33,324 nucleotides of DNA from positions 1-33,324 of the forward strand of contig CANNRV010000004.1 of the NCBI GenBank assembly GCA_947508145.1. Direction: 5' to 3'. Made by a program: the position numbers and the translations under genes. The stretch is from Comamonadaceae bacterium. GTDB taxonomy: Bacteria; Pseudomonadota; Gammaproteobacteria; Burkholderiales; Burkholderiaceae_C. The notes under the pieces are model-generated. The model did no database searches and was not told the origin of the DNA. It saw nothing but the letters and a program-made list of their open reading frames with translations. Positions 6,874 to 14,817 of this stretch are shown one piece after another. Within the stretch, counting starts at the first letter, position 1; the number at the start of each line of letters is the position of its first letter.

Positions 6874-7802
6874 AAAAATTCATTTCATATTGCACGATCT
6901 ATGTGCTTGTTGTTCATCATCCTGTTAGTGCAGCAGAAAGTAATTGGGCCCTTACACCAATCATAAATTATTCAAGCGACAGTGATGGTTTAACCATCAC
7001 CAAGTTGAATCTTGGACTTCTTCCGGGCTTTGACACAGTGAATAAATTTCAAGGGCTGGAGTGGCAAACGCAAAAGTATCAACAAAATAACACCACAATA
7101 AATGGTCAAGGCCTTAATTACACTTGGCAATCAACCGATGTGCTCACAGGCATGGGACATTCATTACGCGCAGGTTTGAATCAAATAGATTCTTCAAAAA
7201 CGACCCTGATCCTAGATTGGAATTACAACAAAGCTCAAAATGATTTTTTAAACTGGGGAGTTACTTTTAACCGAGATTGGGTTGACTCTATTCCAGCATT
7301 ACAAGATAGAACTCATTACGATTTAGTTGGCGGGAATTTAGATCTGCTACTGCATCCCAGAGTAACTTTGGTTGGCGCTCTCAGTCAAACCTATTTTTCT
7401 GACAATCGCCATAGATCACAACAAAGAATTCGAACTATTTGGGATGCATGGCCTGACCAAGGTATCACCCTCCAATGGTCCTACAAGCACCAGCAGGGTG
7501 AGACAGTCGCAAATCCCAGTTACTTCAATCCAAGTGAATTGAATGAGTCAATAGGCATTGTTGGTTGGCGCAAACGATTACAAAGCTGGCAGTACTATGT
7601 ACGACTAGGAGGAGGTACACAAAGTGTAGATTCACAACCTAGCTCACCGACTCGGATGGCTGAAGTACAAGTTTCCAGTGCACCCAAAAATAAAGGCTAT
7701 TATAAAGTCAGACTGGGGTACAGTGAAACTTACGGCATCAATGGCCCAGGATACTCGTATCGTTACGCTGACCTTCAATATATTTGGCCACTAGGACGCT
7801 GA
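6870..7802 (+). CDS. Putative outer-membrane beta-barrel, exopolysaccharide export
   Basis: The product starts with a signal peptide (MKKFISYCTIYVLVVHHPVSA, cleavage near AES) and continues as alternating polar/aromatic strands typical of a 12-16-strand outer-membrane barrel. It includes a YFNPSELNES turn and a terminal aromatic strand (YADLQYIW). The ATG at 6870 overlaps the glycosyltransferase stop codon; an earlier in-frame ATG at 6813 lies inside that gene and would spoil the signal peptide. Its position directly after a PgaC-like synthase parallels the barrel domain of PgaA, but there are no TPR repeats, so it would be a barrel-only porin. The 3' end overlaps by 12 bp the 3' end of the convergent diguanylate cyclase gene. 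The export role is inferred from context. Confidence 0.65.
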   Translation: MKKFISYCTIYVLVVHHPVSAAESNWALTPIINYSSDSDGLTITKLNLGLLPGFDTVNKFQGLEWQTQKYQQNNTTINGQGLNYTWQSTDVLTGMGHSLRAGLNQIDSSKTTLILDWNYNKAQNDFLNWGVTFNRDWVDSIPALQDRTHYDLVGGNLDLLLHPRVTLVGALSQTYFSDNRHRSQQRIRTIWDAWPDQGITLQWSYKHQQGETVANPSYFNPSELNESIGIVGWRKRLQSWQYYVRLGGGTQSVDSQPSSPTRMAEVQVSSAPKNKGYYKVRLGYSETYGINGPGYSYRYADLQYIWPLGR

Positions 7803-8927
7803 GTACGGTAATCCTTGAATGTTTACACCAAAGCATGACACGCGATTTCGTCCATTACGTTTCGATTCATACATTGCTTGATCTGCTTTCTCTTGTATTT
7901 CCTGAATGCTTTGTTGATCAAACCCTTTAACTGCAACACCAATACTTGCTGTGATTCTGAGGCGTACGCCATCAACTTCTACAAGCGTTGATTCAATGGC
8001 CCCCCGCAATGTTTCTGCCAAATTCTCTGCGCCTGTCATTGAAGTGTTGGGCAAGAAAACAGAAAATTCTTCTCCCCCAACTCTCCCAACAATATCACTT
8101 CGCCGAACAGTTGCTTGAATGGTTTGCGCAACCTTTCTCAAGACTTCATCGCCAACTGAGTGTCCATGATCATCATTGATTGATTTGAAATGGTCGAGAT
8201 CAATGAATAAGACTGAAAATATTTGTTGGCTGCGTTGGCTAGAAAAAATTTGATCATCACAAAATTTATAGTAAGCGCCTGTATTCAAGACCTTGGTCAA
8301 AGGATCATGACTTGCCAAATCTTGCAACTGATTGTTGTAGTCGCGCATGCGTTTGAAATAAGACATAGAACGATCTACATAGGCATGAAATGAAACACCC
8401 AAATATGCCATAGCTAAAAATCCTGTAGCCACAGCGTTAGAAGAATAGGGTTGGTCAAGATATTGGTTGCCAACTAAAAAACCCAGCATGGTGCCACCTG
8501 TCACTACCCAACCAGCTTTTTGACCAAGCAAGATGAATACACAAGGTATATTCGTGTAGAACCATAGAATTCGTAACTCATCAACTGGAACATAAATCAA
8601 TGCCGAGGAGCTCTCTATCAAACTAAGTATCTCGTAGGTCCAACCAAGTGGCTTGAAACGACCCGGGGAGTTTCTTAACAACAACCAAATCAAAATGGTT
8701 ACTGAGACAAATATGATCATCATCCGTCCATGTGTCCAACCAATAATGTTTATTTGACTAACAGTACCTAAAATAAATAAGCCCGTCAAAAAAGCAGCAG
8801 AAAGCATTAAAACTATCAAAAATTTATACCTAAATTCAAGATACTCTTCCTGTTCTGTGAATTGAACAGATCCAAACACCAACCACTTGATTGCTTGCAA
8901 AGGCGAAAAGCTAGTGAATTTGTACAT
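7791..8927 (-). CDS. Membrane-anchored GGEEF diguanylate cyclase
   Basis: This 378-residue protein has about five or six hydrophobic segments between residues 35 and 183, then a C-terminal GGDEF domain from about 205. Catalytic features include FIDLDHFKSIND (metal-binding Asp243), the active-site GGEEF at 284-288, and an RRSD inhibitory I-site (275-278) at the canonical distance, so feedback inhibition by c-di-GMP is expected. It synthesises c-di-GMP from two GTP. The membrane part resembles no sensor I can name. It converges on the barrel gene with a 12-bp 3' overlap and diverges from the PilZ gene with 61 bp between starts. It is the synthetic partner of the EAL protein encoded 2 kb away. 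Confidence 0.92.
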   Translation of the reverse strand: MYKFTSFSPLQAIKWLVFGSVQFTEQEEYLEFRYKFLIVLMLSAAFLTGLFILGTVSQINIIGWTHGRMMIIFVSVTILIWLLLRNSPGRFKPLGWTYEILSLIESSSALIYVPVDELRILWFYTNIPCVFILLGQKAGWVVTGGTMLGFLVGNQYLDQPYSSNAVATGFLAMAYLGVSFHAYVDRSMSYFKRMRDYNNQLQDLASHDPLTKVLNTGAYYKFCDDQIFSSQRSQQIFSVLFIDLDHFKSINDDHGHSVGDEVLRKVAQTIQATVRRSDIVGRVGGEEFSVFLPNTSMTGAENLAETLRGAIESTLVEVDGVRLRITASIGVAVKGFDQQSIQEIQEKADQAMYESKRNGRNRVSCFGVNIQGLPYSAS

Positions 8928-8988
8928 GAATTTCTCTTTGTAGTAGATTACAAACTGATGCTAACTATAGTGAAAATAAATAATTCAA

Positions 8989-9675
8989 ATGTCAACTAAC
9001 ACAGAACCTCTTCAGCAAGCTGCTTTTTCAGCTATTCAGATGCAAGTAGGACAAAGAGTTCTATTGGTTCTTGAAGGATCTGCAGCCCACAAGCAATACA
9101 CCAACATCATCGGCTGGGTTGAAAATGAATTCTTGATTCTTCGCGTTCCCCACGAGGATGGTTGGTTAGTTCACATACGCGAAGGGATGAACCTGGACTT
9201 GCGTCTCTTCACTGGCTTATCTATCTTCACCTTCAAGTCTCGCGTCAATCACTTACTTCTGCATCCTCGCAATTACATGCTAATTAGTTTCCCAAAGGAA
9301 ATTTGGGAAGCTCCTATGCGTGAACATAAACGCATATTAACTTCTCTTAAGACAGACATCCTAAGATCAACATTCTCACCTGAATCTTCTGCTAGCTTTT
9401 GGATCAAGGACATCAGCATTGCAGGTGCGGCTCTTTTGGGCCCCAACAAGCTTGGAGAAATTGACAGCACAATTCAAATCAGAGTTCAGTTTGAGCTGAA
9501 ATTAACTGGCAAGATTGAAGAGGTTGATATCGAAGGGAAGATTCAAAACATTGAACCCATACATCTAAATAGTGATGTCGGTGAACAAAGTAAATTTCGG
9601 CATGGAATTCTATTTGTTCAACCTGATGTAAAACTAGCGTTGTTTGTTCATGAGTTAGAAAAAAATTCAACCTAA
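8989..9675 (+). CDS. YcgR-like PilZ-domain cyclic-di-GMP receptor
   Basis: The 228-residue protein has an N-terminal YcgR-N-like beta-barrel (about 14-105), followed by a PilZ domain whose two ligand motifs are present: RxxxR as Arg111...Arg115 (REHKR) and DxSxxG as Asp141-Ser143-Gly146 (DISIAG). Such proteins bind c-di-GMP and act as effectors on flagella or on polysaccharide synthases. Here it is divergent from the diguanylate cyclase and near a synthase that lacks its own PilZ domain, so it may be the receptor that gates polymer production; a flagellar-brake role is the alternative. The ATG lies in an A/T-rich leader without a strong ribosome binding site. Confidence 0.85.
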   Translation: MSTNTEPLQQAAFSAIQMQVGQRVLLVLEGSAAHKQYTNIIGWVENEFLILRVPHEDGWLVHIREGMNLDLRLFTGLSIFTFKSRVNHLLLHPRNYMLISFPKEIWEAPMREHKRILTSLKTDILRSTFSPESSASFWIKDISIAGAALLGPNKLGEIDSTIQIRVQFELKLTGKIEEVDIEGKIQNIEPIHLNSDVGEQSKFRHGILFVQPDVKLALFVHELEKNST

Positions 9676-9845
9676 ATCTTATCGTGACCATGGTATGTTG
9701 TTTGTTGTCAGTATTGAAAGTAAGAACGCGCTCATCAGTGTTGCAAAACTGATCAATCTAAGTGCACAAAAAGTCAAATCAGCTTATTCAAACTTATTTG
9801 CAGTGATGACTGCTATCTAGCACCCATTTTTCATGCACATACATA

Positions 9846-9933
9846 CGTCCAGATTCTTGACGCTCGCTAACCGTCCAGAGCAACCCCGGCGTCCAGATGC
9901 TGGACACCCTGACACCGTCCAGAGCAAAAATTT
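9846..9933 (+). repeat. 44-bp imperfect tandem duplication with four GTCCAGA words
   Basis: GTCCAGA occurs at 9847, 9873, 9891 and 9917, giving spacings of 26, 18 and 26 bp. The region is two 44-bp units (9846-9889, 9890-9933), each starting CGTCCAGAT and carrying CCGTCCAGAGCAA at the same offset. The second unit also contains the hairpin GTCCAG-ATG-CTGGAC. It could be binding sites for a DNA-binding protein, accessory recombinase arms, or the residue of a small repeat. Confidence 0.75.
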
Positions 9934-10017
9934 TTCAATTACACAGTTTGTTACACATCGATCAAACTAGGCTTAAACCCAATAAACATGGCTTTATTTG
10001 AAAGTGCTTTTTTATTG

Positions 10018-10060
10018 ATTTGTAGATCACTGGTTCGAGTCCTTCGCCTGGAGTCGAATT
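10018..10060 (+). pseudogene. Decayed tRNA 3' remnant (third copy)
   Basis: GATTTGTAGATCACTGGTTCGAGTCC matches the 3' half of tRNA-Asn, including a proper T-loop (GGTTCGAGTCC, 10032-10042). It shares TGTAGATCACTG with the remnant at 3610-3655. No tRNA 5' half lies upstream and no acceptor/CCA end is preserved downstream, where a GGAGTCGAATT word appears instead (10050-10060). It has the same orientation as the other two remnants. Confidence 0.6.
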
Positions 10061-10186
10061 ATTGAAAGCTATTAGTATTTACTTCCAGTTATAAGTTCCC
10101 AAAATCTAAGAGGAGAGAAATTGAAAAATTGACCAAGCCACTAGTTATGTATCATGTAAACTGAAGAATCAATTTCTAGTATTACT

Positions 10187-10777
10187 TTATTCAATAAAGG
10201 CCTTGGATTTATCCAGTTCGTAGGTCCAAGGTAAAAGAGCATTCTTCCAACCGTTAACAGTACGCTGACCCTTAGTGGGGCCATCCTTTGATTTATCACC
10301 TTCAAATCCTTCAACTGCGCTCCAAACATTGGTGTAACCAGATTTCAACATCAAGTCGACAGCCTTGGCAGAGCGATCACCAGAACGGCACATCAAGATG
10401 ATTCGAGCCTGTTTACCTCCAGGAACACCAGATTTAATTAACAAATTCTCTATTTGGCCGACAAATCCAGAGTTGAATTCGCGTTTGTATTCCTTATTTT
10501 TTGGGTCCCAATCCGAATAATCGTATGTGATGTAGGGCACATTGCCATCGATCAATGGTGTGTAACCCACAAATTGCACCTCTGCAGGTGTTCGAATATC
10601 AACCAATAAAGTTTGGGAGGCCTCCCTAGTTTTCAAATCAAACACTTCTTTAGGCAGTAGGTAGAGCTTCGTTTGAGTGCGCTTAGACTCGGGTACTTGC
10701 TCATCCGTAAGTGTGACACCCCAAGTTGGTGCACTTATCAACATTGAGATAAAGGTGAAAAGGATAAATTTTTTCAT
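10187..10777 (-). CDS. Periplasmic rhodanese-like sulfurtransferase
   Basis: This 196-residue protein carries a signal peptide (MKKFILFTFISMLISAPTWG) and one rhodanese domain with LLVDIRTPAEVQFVGY and the active-site loop CRSGDRS, whose Cys carries the persulfide. It is the last gene of the sox operon, coupled to soxB by an ATGA overlap. Periplasmic location and position suggest it exchanges sulfane sulfur with the Sox carrier or with polysulfide. Its base composition is more A/T-rich than that of soxB, so it may have a separate history or be relaxing in composition at the island edge. The exact donor and acceptor are unknown. Confidence 0.85.
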   Translation of the reverse strand: MKKFILFTFISMLISAPTWGVTLTDEQVPESKRTQTKLYLLPKEVFDLKTREASQTLLVDIRTPAEVQFVGYTPLIDGNVPYITYDYSDWDPKNKEYKREFNSGFVGQIENLLIKSGVPGGKQARIILMCRSGDRSAKAVDLMLKSGYTNVWSAVEGFEGDKSKDGPTKGQRTVNGWKNALLPWTYELDKSKAFIE

Positions 10778-12510
10778 GTGGTGTGAATGAATCCTGGATT
10801 AGGTAAAACATCTTCAAGTAGAGGTATGTTGGCTTTCCTAGTAGGGACTTTACCACCAGTAGCTGACAACCATTGTTCAGTCACTTCCCAAATAGGTTTG
10901 AGATTTTGTTTGGAAGCTTCCTCTGACACAGGTGCCCAACCAGCCACTTTGTAGGTTTTCTCAGGGTCAATCGGTTTATCGTTCAACACCATGTTATGTA
11001 TGCGCTGTCCCATGCTCGACATTGGTCGGCAGGTGTACTTCAAACCGCCGACCCGCACCATGTCACCACCTTGCTGGTAGTAAGGATCAGGGTTGAAAAG
11101 GTTGTCAGCCACATCTTCCAAAATGGTTTTGATCAAACTTCCCTTCATGGGCGTGACCGTGGCATAGGAATAGGTGGTCGCCGTCATGTCCATCAACCAC
11201 TCTTTGGTGATGGCTTGGCCAGGTAGCAAACTGGTGCCCCAACGGAAACCGGGAGAGAACGCAATTTCCGCACTTTGCACATCCAGCATTGCGTCCAACA
11301 GCAACTGGTCACCCGTGCCATTGAAGTTGCCACGTCTGTAAAGCGTGCCTTCGGTAATGGCCAAGGTTTTTTGCAGTTCAGCCAAATAAGGGGCTCGAAT
11401 GCTGGTGATGAGTGATTGCATCTGCGTATCAGCGGGCAATAAATTTGCAAACACGGGCATGAGTTTGTAGCGGAAGTCGGTCACCTGTTTATTTTTTACT
11501 TCCAGGTCGAGCACTCCTAAGAACTTGCCATTCGATCCTGCATTGGTCACCAGCGTCTGTCCGGATTTGTTGGTCACTACTTTAGCCACCGGCATGCCGT
11601 CGTGCGTGTGACCACCCAAGATCGCGTCCAAACCGCTGACGCGCGAGGCCAATTTCAAATCCACGTCCATGCCGTTGTGTGACAAGAGCAGTACTACCTG
11701 TGCACCTTTGGCACGTGCTTCCAAGATGGTTTTTTGCAAGTTCTCCTCTTGGATACCAAATTCCCAATCCGCCACCATATAACGTGGATTGGCAATGGGT
11801 GTGTAGGGAAAAGCTTGGCCAATGATGGCGCAAGGCACCCCGTTCATTTCATGCATCACATAGGGCTTGAAGACTTGGTCGCCAAAGTCTTTGGTCTTGA
11901 TGTTTTGTGCAACAAATGCCATCTTGTCGCCGAGTTTTTTCTCCACCAATTCAGTGACTCGATCTTGTCCGTAAGTGAACTCAAAGTGTCCGGTCATCAC
12001 ATCCACGCCTAGCAAACGACAGGCGTCCACCATGTCTTGGCCTTTGGTCCACAGCGCTGTGGCCGATCCTTGCCAAGTGTCGCCACCATCCAACAACAAA
12101 GCACCAGGCCGCGAGGCCTTCATACGTTTGACTAAAGTCGCCAAATGGGCGAAGCCCCCTACTTTGCCGTAACGCTTGGCAGCCTCTTCAAAGTTCAGAG
12201 TGCTCAGAGCGTGGGCTTGTGCAGTGTTGGGTTTGACGCCTGTGGCTTTAAGCAGTTCAGCGCCTACCAAGTGAGGTAACTGCCCTTTCATGGATCCCAA
12301 GCCCAAATTCATGGTGGGTTCGCGAAAATGAACAGGCAGGAGTTGCGCATGGCAATCGGTCATGTGCAAAAAAGACACTTGACCAAAACGTGGCATGTCG
12401 TACAAGCCTTCAGCATCGGCAGCGTCTTTTTGCGCAAAGCTGGCCATAGGCATGCCACCGGCGATGCCAGCACCCAGTACTTGTAAAAATTCACGTTTGG
12501 TCAAATTCAT
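10774..12510 (-). CDS. soxB: SoxB thiosulfohydrolase
   Basis: SoxB hydrolytically releases sulfate from the S-sulfonate bound to the SoxY cysteine in the periplasm and is a dimanganese enzyme of the 5'-nucleotidase metallophosphoesterase fold. Metal-ligand motifs are clear: TDCHAQL (Asp52, His54), LDGGDTWQGS (Asp144), GHFEFTYG, LLSHNGMD (His278) and GGHTHDG (His301, His303). The SoxB-specific GDTWQG signature is present and the length (578) is normal. The N-terminus is a Tat-like signal, but it reads TKREFLQ, with Lys-Arg instead of Arg-Arg. It follows soxX by 12 bp and overlaps the downstream rhodanese gene by ATGA. Identity is secure. Confidence 0.97.
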   Translation of the reverse strand: MNLTKREFLQVLGAGIAGGMPMASFAQKDAADAEGLYDMPRFGQVSFLHMTDCHAQLLPVHFREPTMNLGLGSMKGQLPHLVGAELLKATGVKPNTAQAHALSTLNFEEAAKRYGKVGGFAHLATLVKRMKASRPGALLLDGGDTWQGSATALWTKGQDMVDACRLLGVDVMTGHFEFTYGQDRVTELVEKKLGDKMAFVAQNIKTKDFGDQVFKPYVMHEMNGVPCAIIGQAFPYTPIANPRYMVADWEFGIQEENLQKTILEARAKGAQVVLLLSHNGMDVDLKLASRVSGLDAILGGHTHDGMPVAKVVTNKSGQTLVTNAGSNGKFLGVLDLEVKNKQVTDFRYKLMPVFANLLPADTQMQSLITSIRAPYLAELQKTLAITEGTLYRRGNFNGTGDQLLLDAMLDVQSAEIAFSPGFRWGTSLLPGQAITKEWLMDMTATTYSYATVTPMKGSLIKTILEDVADNLFNPDPYYQQGGDMVRVGGLKYTCRPMSSMGQRIHNMVLNDKPIDPEKTYKVAGWAPVSEEASKQNLKPIWEVTEQWLSATGGKVPTRKANIPLLEDVLPNPGFIHTT

Positions 12511-12522
12511 AGCGTTGCCTGC

Positions 12523-13197
12523 TTACTGGTTCACGGGGGATTTAGGATCAAGCAACAACGCCATCAGGTGCTGCAACTGTGTCTCGGTCAGGATGCCGTT
12601 GTGGCCGAATCGCGGCATGTTGGAGCAAGCGTTATAGCCCCGTGCATTCCACAATTTGGCCCATGTGTATTCAACGATGGGCTTAGAGGTGGGGCTGTTC
12701 ACATCAGAGACACCACGCAACTTGCCGTAGTTGTACAGACTGGGGCCCAATGTCCCGTAGGAAATTTCAGTATTGCTGATCTTGTGACAGTTGTAGCAAT
12801 TGCCGCCATTGACCGAACCTTCTTTGTCCGACCAAGTTTTGCCCCGACCATCTTGGGCAATGATTTCACCTTGCGTGTAGTCGCCGATGAACTGACCGTT
12901 GCTTGGCCACTTGATGGTCTTGAAGTTGTCATTGCGTATTTGTTCAGTCTGCTTATCTGACAAAGGCTTGCCCTCATACTCGGATTGACTGCATAAACGA
13001 TTGGCCTCGTCTGGGGTCAGCCTGTCCATGCCAGCTTGCCCTTCAGCGCGGAAAGACGCCGCCAAAACCGGTTGAACTTCTTCAAGGTATTTGCTGCTTT
13101 TCATGGTGGTGGTGGCGCATGACGCCAAGCCCAGGGTCATAGCCAACAAAGTCACGATTGGGATAGGGAATGTTTTCAATGTAATTCCTTTGAACAT
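12523..13197 (-). CDS. soxX: SoxX c-type cytochrome
   Basis: SoxX is the monohaem partner of SoxA; together they join thiosulfate oxidatively to the SoxY carrier. The haem site is CYNCH near residue 134, and the distal Met ligand lies in NMPRFG near the C-terminus. The N-terminus is hydrophobic and ends in LASC, a lipobox, so the protein may be a lipoprotein. The stop of soxA overlaps the ATG at 13197 (TGATG). A TTG at about 13179, preceded by AAAGGAATTACA, would give a more typical signal (KTFPIPIVTLLAM) and could be the real start. At ~225 residues it is of the longer SoxX type, with an extra N-terminal helical region. Confidence 0.93.
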   Translation of the reverse strand: MFKGITLKTFPIPIVTLLAMTLGLASCATTTMKSSKYLEEVQPVLAASFRAEGQAGMDRLTPDEANRLCSQSEYEGKPLSDKQTEQIRNDNFKTIKWPSNGQFIGDYTQGEIIAQDGRGKTWSDKEGSVNGGNCYNCHKISNTEISYGTLGPSLYNYGKLRGVSDVNSPTSKPIVEYTWAKLWNARGYNACSNMPRFGHNGILTETQLQHLMALLLDPKSPVNQ

Positions 13198-14000
13198 CAA
13201 CGACGGATGGCGGGTGCGATGGTTTCAACACCTTTAGCAGTCACGCCCAAGTAGACACCCAAGGCGGTGCTGACATCGCTGCCAAACACGGCATAAGGAA
13301 ACCGTTGTTGTCGGTAGCAATCGTTCAAGCGCAATTGAATGCTCCACATCTGACCATTGGACACGCGGTAAGCCGGCCAAGCGCCAAACCCCATGCCTGC
13401 ACCCGCAGCGGTTGTCAGGTTGGGTAGGTCTTGCAGGCGAATGCGCTTGCCGTCTTGGCTGTGACAGGTGGCACAGGCGAAATCATGGGTGCCAGAGCGG
13501 AAGTAAAACAACTTTTTGCCCAGTTCGAACATGCGTTTTTCTTCAGCATGTGCTTGGGGTAAGTTGAATCGCAGGCCTTTGGACTCAGCCGCCACCCATG
13601 TGGCTAACGCTGTGATGGTGGTCTGCTCTCCCTTGCCGTAAGGCGTGTTGCGGATTTCTTGGGCATCAAAGCCTTGCAATGTTTCCATACAGGTCAGAAG
13701 CCTTGACTCCAGGTCTTGCACTTTTTGGGTGTCCGGAAAATAACGCGGTAGTTCCACCCAAGCCCCCTTCACTTGGCCAGGTCCTTTGCCCAAATCGCAT
13801 TGGGCCAGCGTTGTTTTTTTCGGACCACGCGCTTGTTTCCAAAGGTCTTCGCCTTTGGCCTCAAACAAATCGGCAGGGTTGCCGTCTTGCAACATGGCGC
13901 GGTACTCGGCGATGCCATCGGATGCAGATTTTTGGGCCCATGCCGTTGTAGCAGCAAAGACCATGGCCACTGAGGTCAAGGAAACGGACAGGCGTTTCAT
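13197..14000 (-). CDS. soxA: SoxA c-type cytochrome (thiosulfate-conjugating)
   Basis: SoxA forms the SoxAX L-cysteine S-thiosulfotransferase. The 267-residue form begins MKRLSVSLTSVAMVFAATTAWA, a clean signal peptide, 1 bp after the soxZ stop; an upstream ATG at 14036 lies inside soxZ and would bury the signal. One haem motif, CATCH, is at 176-180. The second (N-terminal) CxxCH of dihaem SoxA is absent, and two isolated cysteines (68 and 104) occupy that region, probably as a disulfide, so this is the monohaem type. The catalytic/haem-ligating Cys228 sits in RLNDCYRQQRFP. Gene order soxY-Z-A-X is conserved. Confidence 0.94.
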   Translation of the reverse strand: MKRLSVSLTSVAMVFAATTAWAQKSASDGIAEYRAMLQDGNPADLFEAKGEDLWKQARGPKKTTLAQCDLGKGPGQVKGAWVELPRYFPDTQKVQDLESRLLTCMETLQGFDAQEIRNTPYGKGEQTTITALATWVAAESKGLRFNLPQAHAEEKRMFELGKKLFYFRSGTHDFACATCHSQDGKRIRLQDLPNLTTAAGAGMGFGAWPAYRVSNGQMWSIQLRLNDCYRQQRFPYAVFGSDVSTALGVYLGVTAKGVETIAPAIRR

Positions 14001-14001
14001 G

Positions 14002-14313
14002 TCAAGACACCGTGGCTTCATCAGAGCGGGTGTCACCCTTGTTGTCTTTCCAAGTCACGGCCACTTTGTCACCAGCTTTGCCGTTTTTGATGGTGAACTG
14101 CAAGAATGGGTTTTTAGACACACCGGGGCCCAACTCGGCAGAAAAAACGGGTTGGCCGTTGTGGGTGGCGGTGACGTCTTGGATGTGCCAAGCAGGGACG
14201 ATTGCGCCATTAGCGTCTTTGCGTTGACCTGATTCCATTTCGTGGCTCATCAACACACGAACATTGATTTTGTCACCTGCCACTTGTGCACGAATGCGCA
14301 TTGGATCTGCCAT
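14002..14313 (-). CDS. soxZ: SoxZ, SoxY partner
   Basis: SoxZ (103 residues) is the small beta-sandwich subunit of the SoxYZ carrier, which holds the sulfur substrate during the cycle. It lacks a signal peptide, as usual for SoxZ, which is co-exported with SoxY. Typical elements are RIRAQVAGDKINVRVLMSHEMESGQ and the VTATHNGQPVFSAELGPGVS region. AAGGAGAAACAAC directly before the ATG is a strong ribosome binding site. It lies 27 bp after soxY and 1 bp before soxA. Confidence 0.96.
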   Translation of the reverse strand: MADPMRIRAQVAGDKINVRVLMSHEMESGQRKDANGAIVPAWHIQDVTATHNGQPVFSAELGPGVSKNPFLQFTIKNGKAGDKVAVTWKDNKGDTRSDEATVS

Positions 14314-14340
14314 GTTGTTTCTCCTTGATTTGATGAATGC

Positions 14341-14796
14341 TTAACCGCCGCAACCGCCAAGCGTGACCTTGACTTCTTTTTTAGCAAAAAAGGTTTTGCC
14401 ATCTGCCATTACCGCCACTGCGTAAACATCGCAGGACTCACCCATCTTTGCGCGAGTTTGGAAATTGGCATCCACCGATGGATTGACATTGAATTGCGCA
14501 ATCAATGGAGAAGGGTTTTTTTCCACCAACAGCAGCATTTTTTTGGCACCAGGCAAACTGGTTTGCACCGCCATCGGCACCACCGCGCCGTTTTCGGCAA
14601 TGTCTGGTGCGGTCAAACCAACATCCTTGCTTTCGGTGGGCATGGGCAAACCCAATGCTTTGAAAACATCTGCCATGGTTTTGGCATCGAAAGCTGATTT
14701 TTCAAAGGCCTGCGCCAATTCGGGCAGCATGCCAGCGCCCATCATCAGGCTTACAACCGCAAAGCTGCGTTTGAGTGCATCGCGACGTGTTTGCAT
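14341..14796 (-). CDS. soxY: SoxY sulfur-carrier subunit
   Basis: SoxY carries sulfur intermediates on the cysteine of its mobile C-terminal GGCGG arm; here the protein ends VTLGGCGG with Cys149, so the carrier site is intact. The N-terminus QTRRDALKRSFAVVSL is a twin-arginine signal, which also exports SoxZ. The length (151) is normal. AAGGAGAAATGAA precedes the ATG. Its place between soxD and soxZ matches the CDYZAXB order. Confidence 0.96.
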   Translation of the reverse strand: MQTRRDALKRSFAVVSLMMGAGMLPELAQAFEKSAFDAKTMADVFKALGLPMPTESKDVGLTAPDIAENGAVVPMAVQTSLPGAKKMLLLVEKNPSPLIAQFNVNPSVDANFQTRAKMGESCDVYAVAVMADGKTFFAKKEVKVTLGGCGG

Positions 14797-14817
14797 TTCA
14801 TTTCTCCTTGTTGAAGT

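Larger units (their letters stand above)
9676..10186. other. Gene-poor junction between c-di-GMP cassette and sox locus
   Basis: No convincing gene is visible. A 41-codon plus-strand frame (9695-9820) encodes a short, mildly hydrophobic peptide without known motif and is probably spurious or a fragment. The junction also holds a 44-bp tandem duplication and a tRNA 3' remnant, listed separately. Base composition is A/T-rich like the left cassette and unlike the sox genes. Confidence 0.5.

Noticed and set aside
9846-9933. CRISPR array
   Set aside because: There are only two 44-bp units, the repeated word is 7-13 bp, the spacers are not unique, and no cas gene is in the window.
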